Translations under genes and position numbers: made by a program | Assembly: GCA_020438865.1 (NCBI GenBank) | Contig: JAGQTU010000020.1 | Location: forward strand, 1 to 57,730 | Direction of reading: 5' to 3' | Source of the DNA: Mycobacterium sp. | Lineage (GTDB): Bacteria > Actinomycetota > Actinomycetes > Mycobacteriales > Mycobacteriaceae | Length of the DNA stretch: 57,730 bases | Notes under the pieces: generated by a model | What the model saw: only the letters and a program-made list of their open reading frames with translations | Database searches by the model: none | What the model was told of the DNA's origin: nothing | Shown: one piece after another, positions 42,470-52,131 of the stretch | Position numbering within the stretch: position 1 is the first letter of the stretch | Layout of the letters: each line of letters starts with the position of its first letter

Positions 42470-43090
42470 ATGGACAACGAACACCACAGCCACTGGGAAC
42501 AGCGCTATGCCGAGAAGCCACAGATCTGGAGTGGGCGGGTCAACGCCCGGTTGGAACAGATCGTGCCGCAGATCGACGGCGACATCGTGCTGGATCTGGG
42601 CTGCGGTGAGGGTGGCGACGCCATCTGGTTTGCCGAACACGGCTGGGAGGTCGTGGCCGTGGACGTCTCGAGTACCGCGCTGGCCCGTGCCGCCGAGGAA
42701 GCCGATAAGCGGGGTGTGTTGTCGCACATCGACTTTCAGCAGCACGACCTGACCCAGAGCATGCCGGAGGGACCGTTCGACCTGGTGTCGGCACAGTTCT
42801 TCCACAGCTTGGTGGACATGGACCGGCCCGCCATCCTGCGCCGGGCCGCAGCCACCGTCGCACCCGGTGGCACGCTGCTGATCGTCGACCACGGCGGCGC
42901 GCCGCCCTGGGCGCCCGAGGAGGTCCGCCACCACGTGTTCCCCGCCGCCGACGAGGTGGTCGACAACCTGGCGCTGGACCCCGGGCAGTGGGAGCGGGTC
43001 CGGGTGGACACCGTGGCGCGGTCGGCCACCGGGCCGGACGGGCAGCAGGCCGAACTCTTCGACAACGTGATTCAACTGCGCCGCAAATAG
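42470..43090 (+). CDS. class I SAM-dependent methyltransferase
   Basis: A 206-aa methyltransferase. SAM motif I is VLDLGCGEGGDAIWFA, motif II ends VVAVDVSSTALARA, and the motif IV region is FDLVSAQFFHSL. It resembles the small thiopurine/tellurite (TehB-like) methyltransferases found widely in actinobacteria. The N-terminus is His-rich (MDNEHHSHWEQRYAE). The substrate is unknown. It starts 37 bp after the RNase H fusion and is followed directly by rnpB. Confidence 0.8.
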   Translation: MDNEHHSHWEQRYAEKPQIWSGRVNARLEQIVPQIDGDIVLDLGCGEGGDAIWFAEHGWEVVAVDVSSTALARAAEEADKRGVLSHIDFQQHDLTQSMPEGPFDLVSAQFFHSLVDMDRPAILRRAAATVAPGGTLLIVDHGGAPPWAPEEVRHHVFPAADEVVDNLALDPGQWERVRVDTVARSATGPDGQQAELFDNVIQLRRK

Positions 43091-43136
43091 CCGACTCGAT
43101 TACGGAACAGGCCGAGCAGGCGCTACGTTACCCATG

Positions 43137-43535
<399 letters not shown>

Positions 43536-43537
43536 CC

Positions 43538-45046
43538 CTAGTGGGCTTTGCGCACGCTCTTCTGCAGCGCCGCGAGCGCCTCGTCGACCGCCTCCCGGCA
43601 CCGGTCGGCCAGGTCCTCCTCCTGCTGGTACAGCAAGCCGTAGGTGAAGGTGTCCTCACCCGCGGCGTGGGCGGCCTCGGCCTGCTGGCCCAGGTGGGCC
43701 CGGCTTACCACGCTGTCCTGATGGTCACCGAGCAGCGTCTGGATGGTCTTCGCGCGCTCCGACACCTTGGACTCGCCGGTGGCCGCGGCCACATAGCGAA
43801 GTCGCTTGGCGCCCTTGCGGATTCGGTGCAGCGCCTCGTCCTTGTGTTCCTCGGCGGCCTGCTCGGCCGACTTGGCGGCCTTGCGGATCCGCTTGTAGGC
43901 CGAGTCGATGGTCACCCGGTGCGGCTCGGCGCCAGGCGGGGTCTCCAGGGGCTGGGCGAACACCAGCCCCTCCAGCGCGTCGAGCAACCGGAAATACCGC
44001 TGCGACCGCATCGCGGCCAGGGACCGGCGCAGGCCGGCCTGGTAGCGCCGCTTGGCCCCGTCGACCAGCCGCTCCCGCACCGGGCCGCGGACCAACTCGG
44101 CGGGCAGGGCGTCCAGCGCGCGCTCGTAGCGCTCGGCCAGCACCTCCGCATCCCGGGCGATGCCCAGCACGCTGGCCAGCTGACGCAGCTCGTCGAGCAC
44201 CCAGGCGTCGTCGGTCAGCCCGAACGCGTCCTCGGAGGCCTGCAGCAGGCTACGGATCTTGCGGGTGGTGACCCGCATCTGGTGCACCGAGTCGTAGACG
44301 TCGGCCCGCACCGCGCGGTCCCACTCGAGCAGCTCGGCCACCTGTTCGGCAACGGCGCGATGCACCGGGTCCGCGGGCGGTACCGGCGTATCGGGCGGCG
44401 CGGCCACCGCCGCGTCGAGCACCTTGGCCAGCTTCGACCCGTGCCCGGCCGGGGTTGCCCCGGCGTCGAGCAACCGGTTGCCGAGCCGGTCCAGCAGCTC
44501 GGCCCCGCCGTCGACCGTGCCGTCGACAAGCTCCAGCTCCCATTCGTGCCACTGCTGTTCGTCCTGGTGCCCGCCGTCGGCGATCGCCCAGGCCGTGACT
44601 TCGTCATCACAGAACTCCGCCAGCCCGGCGCCGTCGGCGCCGTGCAGCATCACCACGCTGCGGGTCGTCGTGATGCGGGCAACCGGGGCCAGCGGGTGGT
44701 CCCGCACGATCGCCAGAACGATGTCCACCAGCTGTTCGGGGGGGTGTTCGGGCGCGTCGGCATCCAGCTGCGCATGCACCTCGGTCCGGGAATCCGGGCC
44801 TGCGGGCAATTTGAGGTGCCAGCCGGCGTCGGCACCGCCGGTGCGGCGTCGCAACGTCACCCGGTGGACGGCAAGGTCGTGCTTCGGCGTGTCGAAATAG
44901 ATCGCGTCGAGCGAGTGCGACGGCAGCCGCTCCACCCGCGCGACCGCGGAGAAGCCGTCGAACGATGGGAACACGGTGCCCGGCGGAACGTCGAACTTGC
45001 GTTCCACCTCGACGTGCCGGTTTCCACTTGCCGATTTGGCTGCCAT
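43538..45046 (-). CDS. CYTH and CHAD domain protein (Rv2226-like)
   Basis: A 502-aa protein. The N-terminal CYTH domain begins HVEVERKFDVPP (the ExExK motif is EVERKF) and runs to about residue 200. The C-terminal CHAD domain (about 215-500) is helical with conserved histidines, VHQMRVTTRKIRS and ALHRIRKGAKRLRYV. CYTH domains act on triphosphates and polyphosphate; CHAD domains bind polyphosphate. A role in polyphosphate binding or turnover is likely but inferred. ATG 45046 follows GAAGGTGGGG; GTG 45052 is an alternative. It is divergent from the acyl-AMP ligase gene. Confidence 0.88.
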   Translation of the reverse strand: MAAKSASGNRHVEVERKFDVPPGTVFPSFDGFSAVARVERLPSHSLDAIYFDTPKHDLAVHRVTLRRRTGGADAGWHLKLPAGPDSRTEVHAQLDADAPEHPPEQLVDIVLAIVRDHPLAPVARITTTRSVVMLHGADGAGLAEFCDDEVTAWAIADGGHQDEQQWHEWELELVDGTVDGGAELLDRLGNRLLDAGATPAGHGSKLAKVLDAAVAAPPDTPVPPADPVHRAVAEQVAELLEWDRAVRADVYDSVHQMRVTTRKIRSLLQASEDAFGLTDDAWVLDELRQLASVLGIARDAEVLAERYERALDALPAELVRGPVRERLVDGAKRRYQAGLRRSLAAMRSQRYFRLLDALEGLVFAQPLETPPGAEPHRVTIDSAYKRIRKAAKSAEQAAEEHKDEALHRIRKGAKRLRYVAAATGESKVSERAKTIQTLLGDHQDSVVSRAHLGQQAEAAHAAGEDTFTYGLLYQQEEDLADRCREAVDEALAALQKSVRKAH

Positions 45047-45228
45047 CCCCACCTTCGTCCCGCGAGTTCCACCCGTACGCGCACTGCGCACAGGGTTAGC
45101 ACAACCAAGTGAACACGACGTCGCCGTCGGCGTCGGTCCCACCGCAAAGCGGTCACGGACGTGTAAATTAAACCGCGCCGCACGACCCCTTGCCGGGGCA
45201 ATCAAACGGGAGCTCTTAGGATTCACTT

Positions 45229-47112
45229 ATGAATCGCGGACCGGATGCCACCGCTGGGCCGGGGTCCCGACTGAAACTCGAGGACTACCTGGATGCCGCG
45301 GGGAACATCGTCCTCCCGCCCGATGTGACGATCACCTCGTTTCTGGACCACAACATCGCGGAGTTCGGCGACACGGCGTCCTACCGCTACCTGGACTACG
45401 AGCACGACGCGGCCGGCCGCCCCGTCGAGCTGACCTGGCATCAGCTGGGGGTCAAGCTGCGGGCCGTGGGCGCGCGGCTGCAACAGGTCACCCAGCCCGG
45501 TGACCGGGTCGCGATCCTGGCGCCCCAGGGCGTCGACTACGTGGTCGGCTTCTTCGCCGCCATCCAGGCGGGCGACATCGCCGTCCCGCTGTTCGCGCCC
45601 GAACTGCCCGGCCACGCCGAGCGACTCGACGCCGTGCTCTCGGACGCACTGCCGACGGTCGTGCTGACCACCACGTCGGCCGCCGGGGATGTGCAGGGCT
45701 TCCTGCGAAAACTCCCGCTGAACCGGCGGCCCCGGGTCCTCGCCATCGACGCCGTTCCGGATTCGGTCGGCGCCACCTTCGTGCCCGCCGACCTGAAGAG
45801 CGACGGCATCGCCTACCTGCAGTACACGTCGGGCTCCACCCGGGTCCCGGCCGGCGTGGAGATCACCCACCGGGCGGTGTGCACCAACGTCGTGCAGATG
45901 GTGATCTCGGTCGGGCTGGACTTCGACGTCGCCAGCGTCAGCTGGCTGCCGCTGTTCCACGACATGGGCCTGCTGATGATCATGTTCCCGGCCATCTTCG
46001 GCGCGTACCTCACGCTGATGTCGCCGACGGCGTTCGTGCGGCGCCCGCACCGCTGGATCAAGGAGCTGTCGGTCGAGGCGAAACGGGGCCGCACCTTCGC
46101 CGCGGCACCGAACTTCGCCTTCGAACTGGCCGCCCAGCGCGGCCTGCCGCCCAAGGGCGAGGACGTCGACCTCAGCAACGTCGCCGGCCTGATCAACGGC
46201 TCCGAGCCGGTGAACATCAAGTCGATCGACAAGTTCAACGAGGCGTTCGCCCCCTACGGCTTGCCGCGCACGGCCATCAAACCGTCCTACGGCATGGCCG
46301 AGGCCACCCTGTTCGTCTCCACGATCGGCCCGCAGGCCGAGGCCCGCGCCGTCTACCTGGACCTCGACGAGTTGGCCCTGGGCCGCGCGGTCACCGTCTC
46401 ACCGGAAGCCCCGAACGCCGTCCCGCACGTGTCGTGCGGCCGCGTCTCGTGCAGCCAGTGGGCCGTGATCATCGATCCGGTCACCGAGGCCGAACTCCCC
46501 GACGGCGGAGTCGGCGAGATCTGGCTGCACGGCGACAACATCGGACGTGGTTACTGGGGACGAGAGCGGGAGACCGAACTGTCCTTCCAGAACAAGCTGC
46601 AGGTGCGCCTCGAGCACGGCAGCCACGCCGAGGGCGTGCCGCCGCAGGCCACCTGGTTCCGCACCGGCGACATGGGCGTCTACATCGACGGCGAACTCTT
46701 CATCACCGGCCGGATCAAGGACCTGGTGATCATCGACGGCCGCAACCACTACCCGCAGGACATCGAGGCCACCGCGGCCGAGGCTTCCGACGCGGTGCGG
46801 GCCGGGTTCGTGGCGGCCTTCTCCGTCTCGGCCGAGGAACTGCCCGCGTCGGCGGGCGGCACCGGCACCGGCTCAGGGGAGCGGCTGGTGATCGTCGCCG
46901 AGCGGGCGCCGGGGGCCGGCAAGGCCGAGCCGGGGCCGGTGGTCGAGGCGATCCGCGCGGCGGTGTCCCGCCGCCACGCCGTGCCCATCGCCGATGTGCA
47001 GCTCGTCGCCGCGGGCGCCATCCCGCGCACCACCAGCGGCAAGCTGGCCCGGCGGGCCTGCCGCGCCGAGTACCTGGCGGGGATCCTGGGCCACCGCCAC
47101 CCCACCGACTGA
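45229..47112 (+). CDS. fatty acyl-AMP ligase, FadD32-like
   Basis: A 627-aa adenylate-forming enzyme. The AMP-binding core is YLQYTSGSTRVPAGVEITH, with INGSEPV, KPSYGMAEATLFVS and the C-terminal GRIKDLVIIDGRNHYPQDIE; the insertion typical of FAALs over CoA ligases is present. It shares long segments with FadD32 as I recall it (for example RLQQVTQPGDRVAIL), but the N-terminus differs and pks13 is not adjacent, so it is a paralogue rather than FadD32 itself. FAALs load fatty acyl-AMP onto polyketide synthases or carrier proteins; the partner is not visible. TAGGAT stands 6 nt before the ATG, predicting a leaderless mRNA. Confidence 0.87.
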   Translation: MNRGPDATAGPGSRLKLEDYLDAAGNIVLPPDVTITSFLDHNIAEFGDTASYRYLDYEHDAAGRPVELTWHQLGVKLRAVGARLQQVTQPGDRVAILAPQGVDYVVGFFAAIQAGDIAVPLFAPELPGHAERLDAVLSDALPTVVLTTTSAAGDVQGFLRKLPLNRRPRVLAIDAVPDSVGATFVPADLKSDGIAYLQYTSGSTRVPAGVEITHRAVCTNVVQMVISVGLDFDVASVSWLPLFHDMGLLMIMFPAIFGAYLTLMSPTAFVRRPHRWIKELSVEAKRGRTFAAAPNFAFELAAQRGLPPKGEDVDLSNVAGLINGSEPVNIKSIDKFNEAFAPYGLPRTAIKPSYGMAEATLFVSTIGPQAEARAVYLDLDELALGRAVTVSPEAPNAVPHVSCGRVSCSQWAVIIDPVTEAELPDGGVGEIWLHGDNIGRGYWGRERETELSFQNKLQVRLEHGSHAEGVPPQATWFRTGDMGVYIDGELFITGRIKDLVIIDGRNHYPQDIEATAAEASDAVRAGFVAAFSVSAEELPASAGGTGTGSGERLVIVAERAPGAGKAEPGPVVEAIRAAVSRRHAVPIADVQLVAAGAIPRTTSGKLARRACRAEYLAGILGHRHPTD

Positions 47113-47147
47113 CTCGCCGGGCGCGGTCACCGGATAACCTTCCGGCC

Positions 47148-47930
47148 GTGAGCGACTACCAGACCCTGACCTTCGAGCAGGCCGGCCCGATCGCGCGGAT
47201 CGTGCTGAACCGCCCCGAGGCCGCCAACGGCATGAACGACGTCATGACCGCCGAACTCGCGCAGGTGGCCCGGCGCTGCGACACCGCCGCCACCAAGGTC
47301 GTCGTGTTGACCGGGGCCGGCCGGTTCTTCTGCGCCGGGGGCGACCTCAAGGCCATGGCGGCGTCGCCGCTGGGCCCCGGCCCCTTCGTCAAGGGCATCG
47401 CCGACGACCTGCACCGCGCCATCTCGACGTTCGCCCGGATGGATGCGGTGTTGATCACCGCGGTCAACGGCGTGGCCGCCGGGGCCGGATTCAGCCTGGC
47501 GATCGCCGGTGACCTGGTATTGGCCGCCGACTCGGCGTCGTTCACGATGGCCTACACCAGGGCCGGGCTGAGCCCCGACGGCAGCTCGTCGTACTACCTG
47601 CCCCGGCTGGTCGGCGTCCGCCGAACCCAGGAACTGATGCTGACCAACCGCACGCTGAGCGCGGCCGAGGCCGTCGACTGGGGTCTGGTCACCGCCGTGG
47701 TGCCCGCCGCCGAACTGGCGGCCAAGACCCAGGAGCTCGCCGAGCAGTTGGCCGCTGCGGCAAAGGGTTCCAGCGGCGCGGTGAAGAAGCTGATGCTGGC
47801 GTCGTTCGGCAGCGGCCTCGAGGAGCAGATGGAACTGGAGGGCAGGCTGATCGCGGCCTGCGCCGACAGCGCGGACGGCCGTGAGGGCATCGAGGCGTTC
47901 CTGAACAAGCGTGCCCCGAAGTTCGGCTAG
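47148..47930 (+). CDS. enoyl-CoA hydratase/isomerase family protein
   Basis: A 260-aa crotonase-fold protein. The oxyanion and active-site segments are AGRFFCAGGDLKAM and VNGVAAGAGFSLAIAGDLVLA. The second catalytic region reads LSPDGSSSYYLPRLVG, with Asp rather than the Glu of classical hydratases, so isomerase or other crotonase chemistry is possible. The GTG at 47148 lies 7 nt after TAACCT, a leaderless arrangement. It may still be partly co-transcribed with the acyl-AMP ligase 35 bp upstream. It converges with panB. Confidence 0.85.
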   Translation: MSDYQTLTFEQAGPIARIVLNRPEAANGMNDVMTAELAQVARRCDTAATKVVVLTGAGRFFCAGGDLKAMAASPLGPGPFVKGIADDLHRAISTFARMDAVLITAVNGVAAGAGFSLAIAGDLVLAADSASFTMAYTRAGLSPDGSSSYYLPRLVGVRRTQELMLTNRTLSAAEAVDWGLVTAVVPAAELAAKTQELAEQLAAAAKGSSGAVKKLMLASFGSGLEEQMELEGRLIAACADSADGREGIEAFLNKRAPKFG

Positions 47931-47933
47931 CCC

Positions 47934-48776
47934 CTAGAAGCTGTGCTCCTCGGCCGGGAACGCGCCGCTTGCCACCTCGTCGGCGTATTGCGTTGCGGCC
48001 CGGCGCAATTCGCTACCGACATCGCCGAAACGCTTGACGAACTTGGCGGTCTTGCCGCTGGTGAGCCCGGCCATGTCCTGCCAGACCAGCACCTGGGCGT
48101 CGCAGTTGGGCCCGGCGCCGATGCCGACGGTCGGGACGGTCAGCTTGCCGGTGATCTGGGTGGCCAGCTCCGCGGGCACCATCTCCATCACGACCGCGAA
48201 CGCACCGGCCTCGGCGACGGCGATCGCGTCGTGGATGGTCTGCTCGGCGGCGTCGCCGCGGCCCTGGACCCGGAAGCCGCCCAGGCTGTTGACGCTCTGC
48301 GGGGTGAAGCCGATGTGGGCCATCACCGGGATGCCGGCGGCGGTCAGGGTGGCGATCTGCTCGGCCACCCGCTCACCGCCCTCGAGCTTGACGGCGTGCG
48401 CGCCGGTCTCCTTCAGGAACCGCGTCGCCGTGGCCAACGCCTGGCGCGGGCTCTCCTCATAGCTGCCGAACGGCAGGTCGGCCACCACCAGCGCGTTCGG
48501 GGCGCCGCGCACCACGCCCCGAACCAGCGGGATCAACTCGTCGACCGAGATCGGCACCGTGGTGTCGTAGCCGTAGACCACGTTGGCCGCCGAATCGCCG
48601 ACCAGCAAAACCGGGATACCGGCCTCGTCGAAGGCGCGCGCGGTGGAGAAGTCATAGGCCGTCAGCATGGCCCACTTGTGACCCTCGGTCTTCCACTTCA
48701 GCAGGTGATGGGTGCGGACCTTGGTGCGAGCGGTCGAAGGCGCGCTACAGCCACCGTAAACAGTCTGTTCAGACAT
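47934..48776 (-). CDS. panB: ketopantoate hydroxymethyltransferase
   Basis: A 280-aa enzyme that makes ketopantoate from ketoisovalerate using methylene-tetrahydrofolate, the first step to pantothenate and CoA. The ATG at 48776 (MSEQTVYGG) is preceded by AAGGGA; upstream in-frame codons lack such a site. Signatures are [51 protein letters not shown] and [17 protein letters not shown]. Metal-binding Asp residues are present in the VGDSA and VADLPFGSY segments. It stands alone on the minus strand, divergent from the acyltransferase gene. Confidence 0.95.
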   Translation of the reverse strand: MSEQTVYGGCSAPSTARTKVRTHHLLKWKTEGHKWAMLTAYDFSTARAFDEAGIPVLLVGDSAANVVYGYDTTVPISVDELIPLVRGVVRGAPNALVVADLPFGSYEESPRQALATATRFLKETGAHAVKLEGGERVAEQIATLTAAGIPVMAHIGFTPQSVNSLGGFRVQGRGDAAEQTIHDAIAVAEAGAFAVVMEMVPAELATQITGKLTVPTVGIGAGPNCDAQVLVWQDMAGLTSGKTAKFVKRFGDVGSELRRAATQYADEVASGAFPAEEHSF

Positions 48777-48882
48777 CGTTGTCCCTTGATGATGTTGTGT
48801 CGATCCTCGTGGCCCATCCGGGTCCCCGGGTTCGTTGACCAATCCAGTCTGCCACCCCGGCCAGCAAAGGTGAACGGGAAGT

Positions 48883-48922
48883 GAAGTGGACTTCCTCACA
48901 CCCCGGTTGCGCCAACCGCGGG
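48883..48922. promoter_or_regulatory. inverted repeats between panB and the acyltransferase gene
   Basis: GAAGT-GG-ACTTC lies at 48883-48894. CGGTTG-CGC-CAACCG lies at 48904-48918, and with flanking CCC/GGG and a one-base bulge it forms a 9-bp stem (48901-48922). Both lie in the 197-bp divergent gap, 50-90 bp upstream of the acyltransferase start. They may be regulator sites; the rest of the gap shows only the TACCAT box. Confidence 0.35.
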
Positions 48923-48973
48923 GTTGTGGGCCAATCCGGCTCGGCCCCTTGAGCGCGGACATACCATCGCGGA

Positions 48974-50380
48974 ATGGTGCAACATCTGCAACGGCTCAGC
49001 GGTCTCGACGCAAGCTTCCTCTATCTCGAAACCCCGTCACAGCCTTTGCATGTGTGCTCGGTGCTGGAACTGGACGCCTCGACAATCCCCGGCGGCTACA
49101 CCTTCGACCGGCTGCGCGACTCGCTGGCCCAGCGGATCAAGGCGATTCCGAACTTCCGGGAGAAGCTGGCGAACAGCTTCCTCAACCTCGACCACCCGGT
49201 GTGGGTGGAGGACGAGGACTTCGAGATCGACCGCCACCTGCACCGCATCGGCCTGCCCGCCCCCGGCGGCCGGATCGAGCTCGGGGAGATCTGCGGGCAC
49301 CTGGCCTCGCTGCCGCTGGATCGTCGCCACCCGCTGTGGGAGATGTGGGTGATCGAGGGCGTGGCGGGCACCGACGCTCGCAAGGGCGGCCGGCTGGCGG
49401 TGCTGACCAAGGTGCACCACGCCGCGGTCGACGGTGTCACCGGCGCCAACCTGATGTCGCAGCTGTGCACCACCGAGCCCGACGCCGCCCCGCCCGAGCC
49501 GGTGGCCGGCGGCGGCGACGCCAACCCGTTGCGGATCGCCCTCGGCGGTCTGGGCCGCTTCGCCACCCGGCCGCTGACCCTGGCCACCAGCGTGCTGCCC
49601 GCGACGGTGTCGACGGTGGTCGACACGGTGCGCCGGGCCGCGGGGGGACGGGCGATGGCCGCACCGTTCGCCGCGCCGCAGACCCCGTTCAACGCCAGCA
49701 TCACCGCGCACCGCAACGTCGCCTTCGCCGAGCTCGACTTCGAGGACATCAAGACGGTCAAGAACCACTTCGGCGTCAAGGTCAACGACGTGGTGATGGC
49801 CCTGGTGTCCGGGGTGCTGCGCCAGTTCCTGATCGACCGCGGCGAACTGCCGGACTCGTCGCTGGTCGCCATGGTGCCGGTGTCGGTGCACGACCGTTCG
49901 GACCGGCCCGGCCGAAACCAGGTGTCGGGCATGTTCTCCCGGCTGGAGACCCAGATCGACGATCCGGCCGAGCGGCTGGCGGCGATCGCGGCGGCCAACG
50001 ACACCGCCAAGGAACACAGCACGGCGATCGGCGCCACGCTGCTGCAGGACTGGAGCCAGTTCGCCGGGCCCGCGGTCTTCGGGGTGGCGATGCGGGTGTA
50101 CGCCCGAAGCCGACTGACCGAGTCGCGGCCGGTGCACAACCTGGTGGTGTCCAACGTGCCGGGACCGCAGATACCGCTGTACTTCCTGGGCGCCGAAGTC
50201 GCCTCGATGTACCCGCTGGGGCCGATCTTCCACGGCTCCGGGCTCAACATCACGGTCATGTCGCTGAACGGAAAGCTCGACGTCGGGCTGATCTCGTGCC
50301 CGGAGCTGCTGCCCGACCTGTGGGAGATGGCCGACGATTTCGCCGTCGGGATGAAGGAACTGGTGGCGGCCTGCCGCTGA
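48974..50380 (+). CDS. wax ester synthase / diacylglycerol acyltransferase (WS/DGAT)
   Basis: A 468-aa protein of the bacterial WS/DGAT family. The catalytic HHxxxDG motif is [11 protein letters not shown] (around residue 143), and the second family motif appears as [20 protein letters not shown]. It esterifies acyl-CoA to diacylglycerol or fatty alcohol for storage lipid; mycobacteria carry many paralogues (Tgs), and which one this is cannot be settled here. TACCAT at 48962-48967 stands 6 nt before the ATG, so a leaderless transcript is likely. No lipid gene is adjacent on this strand. Confidence 0.9.
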   Translation: MVQHLQRLSGLDASFLYLETPSQPLHVCSVLELDASTIPGGYTFDRLRDSLAQRIKAIPNFREKLANSFLNLDHPVWVEDEDFEIDRHLHRIGLPAPGGRIELGEICGHLASLPLDRRHPLWEMWVIEGVAGTDARKGGRLAVLTKVHHAAVDGVTGANLMSQLCTTEPDAAPPEPVAGGGDANPLRIALGGLGRFATRPLTLATSVLPATVSTVVDTVRRAAGGRAMAAPFAAPQTPFNASITAHRNVAFAELDFEDIKTVKNHFGVKVNDVVMALVSGVLRQFLIDRGELPDSSLVAMVPVSVHDRSDRPGRNQVSGMFSRLETQIDDPAERLAAIAAANDTAKEHSTAIGATLLQDWSQFAGPAVFGVAMRVYARSRLTESRPVHNLVVSNVPGPQIPLYFLGAEVASMYPLGPIFHGSGLNITVMSLNGKLDVGLISCPELLPDLWEMADDFAVGMKELVAACR

Positions 50381-50436
50381 GCCGCCACACCGGGGCGCGG
50401 GTCGCTGCACCGGTCCCCGTCGCCGACCATGGCAGC

Positions 50437-51993
50437 ATGTTGGCCATGAGGTTGTCCCCGGGCCGTCGGGCCGTCCGCACCGCGTTGGTGCTTCCTGCCG
50501 TCGTCGCGCTGACCGTCACCGGCGCCGGGTGCAGCACGACGGTGTCGGGAACGGCGGTGATCGCCGAGCCCAAGGTCGGGCAGCCCGTCACCTGGGGTCC
50601 GTGCCGGACGGCGGGCGGCGGCGGGGGCAACGCCCTGCCCATCCCGGCCGGCGCGCAGTGCGGACAGATCGGCGTCCCGGTCGACTACTCGAAACCAGAC
50701 GGCGACGTCGCCACCCTGGCGCTGATCCGGTTCCCCGCCACCGGCGAGAAGATCGGCTCACTGATCCTCAACCCAGGCGGCCCGGGGGAGTCCGGCATCG
50801 AGGCCGCCACCAGCATCGTCGGGAACCTGCCCGCCGAGGTCCGCAGGCGTTTCGACCTGGTCGGCTTCGACCCGCGCGGGGTGGGCGCCTCGACGCCGGC
50901 GGTGTGGTGCAATTCCGATGCGGACAACGACCGGATCCGGGCCGACCCGCAGGTCGACTACAGCCCCGCGGGTGTGGAGCACATCGAGGGCCAGACCAAG
51001 GCGTTCATCCAGCGCTGCATCGACAAGATGGGCAAGGACTTCCTGGAGAACGTCGGCACCACCAACGTGGCCAAGGACCTGGACGCGCTGCGGGCGGCCG
51101 TCGGCGACGACAAGCTGACCTACCTCGGCTATTCGTACGGCACCCGGATCGGGGCGGCCTACGCCGAGGCGTATCCGGACAAGGTGCGCGGCATGATCCT
51201 CGACGGTGCCGTGGATCCCAACGCCGACCCGATCAAGGCCGACCTGGCCCAGGCGGCGGCGTTCCAGCAGGCGTTCAACGACTACGCCGCCGACTGCGCC
51301 GAGGATCCGACCTGCCCGCTGGGCAGCGATCCGGCCAAGGCGGTCGAGGCCTACCGTGACCTGGTCGATCCGTTGGTCGACAAGCCGATGCGCACCGCCG
51401 ATCCGCGTGGCCTCGGCTACAGCGACGCCATCGTCGGCACCATCATGGCGTTGTACTCGCCGAATCTGTGGCGGCACCTGACCCAGGCGCTCACCGAGAT
51501 GAACGAGGGCCACGGCGACACCATGCTGGCGCTGGCCGACATGTACATGCGCCGCGACCCGCAGGGCCACTACACCAATGCCACCGATGCCCGCATCGCG
51601 GTCAACTGCGTGGACCAGCCGCCGGTCACCGAACGGGACAAGGTGATCGAGGAAGACCGCCAGATGCGGGAGGTCGCCCCGTTCATGAGCTACGGCGAGT
51701 TCACCGGCCACGCGCCGCTGAGCACGTGCGCGTTCTGGCCGGTGCCGCCCACCAGTACGCCGCACTCGGTGTCGGCGCCCGGGTTGCCGCCGGTCCTGGT
51801 GGTCTCGACCACCAACGACCCGGCGACGCCGTACCAGGCGGGGGTGGACCTGGCCAAGCAACTCGGCGGCGCGCTGCTCACCTTCAACGGCACCCAGCAC
51901 ACCGTGGTGTTCCAGGGCAACAACTGCGTCGACCAATACGCCGGCGCGTACCTCGTCGACCTGACGCTGCCGCCGCCCGGCGCCTCCTGCTGA
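50437..51993 (+). CDS. caeA: cell-envelope serine protease/carboxylesterase CaeA (Hip1)
   Basis: A 518-aa alpha/beta hydrolase from ATG 50437 (ATG 50446 is an alternative). An N-terminal signal segment ALVLPAVVALTVTGAGC ends at a likely lipidation cysteine. The oxyanion region is LNPGGPGESG and the nucleophile is the serine of GYSYGTRIG (Ser233 from 50437). The C-terminal part with NDPATPY and GTQHTVVF carries the catalytic Asp and His. Sequence and position match CaeA/Hip1 (Rv2224c), which cleaves the envelope chaperone GroEL2 and shapes the immune response to M. tuberculosis. A paralogue follows. Confidence 0.92.
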   Translation: MLAMRLSPGRRAVRTALVLPAVVALTVTGAGCSTTVSGTAVIAEPKVGQPVTWGPCRTAGGGGGNALPIPAGAQCGQIGVPVDYSKPDGDVATLALIRFPATGEKIGSLILNPGGPGESGIEAATSIVGNLPAEVRRRFDLVGFDPRGVGASTPAVWCNSDADNDRIRADPQVDYSPAGVEHIEGQTKAFIQRCIDKMGKDFLENVGTTNVAKDLDALRAAVGDDKLTYLGYSYGTRIGAAYAEAYPDKVRGMILDGAVDPNADPIKADLAQAAAFQQAFNDYAADCAEDPTCPLGSDPAKAVEAYRDLVDPLVDKPMRTADPRGLGYSDAIVGTIMALYSPNLWRHLTQALTEMNEGHGDTMLALADMYMRRDPQGHYTNATDARIAVNCVDQPPVTERDKVIEEDRQMREVAPFMSYGEFTGHAPLSTCAFWPVPPTSTPHSVSAPGLPPVLVVSTTNDPATPYQAGVDLAKQLGGALLTFNGTQHTVVFQGNNCVDQYAGAYLVDLTLPPPGASC

Positions 51994-52015
51994 TCGCGAA
52001 GGCGTTTCGACGCAA

Positions 52016-52050
52016 CGATTTACGCGGCACGGCGATTTACGTACGCGTAA
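52016..52050. promoter_or_regulatory. direct and inverted repeats between the two protease genes
   Basis: CGATTTACG occurs at 52016-52024 and 52033-52041. The second copy runs into TTACG-TACG-CGTAA (52037-52050), an inverted repeat with 5-bp arms. These lie about 80-115 bp upstream of the second protease start and may be a regulatory site. Confidence 0.35.
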
Positions 52051-52131
52051 GCGCGCCGTTATCGATGTCCGGCGCTTCCGAGATTGACCCGTGACCTCTC
52101 CCCGGCGCCGCGGCAGGTAGGGCATGCAACG

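Noticed and set aside
45181-45200. TTGCC-GG-GGCAA inverted repeat as an operator for the acyl-AMP ligase
   Set aside because: Short arms in GC-rich sequence and no second copy; too likely by chance.
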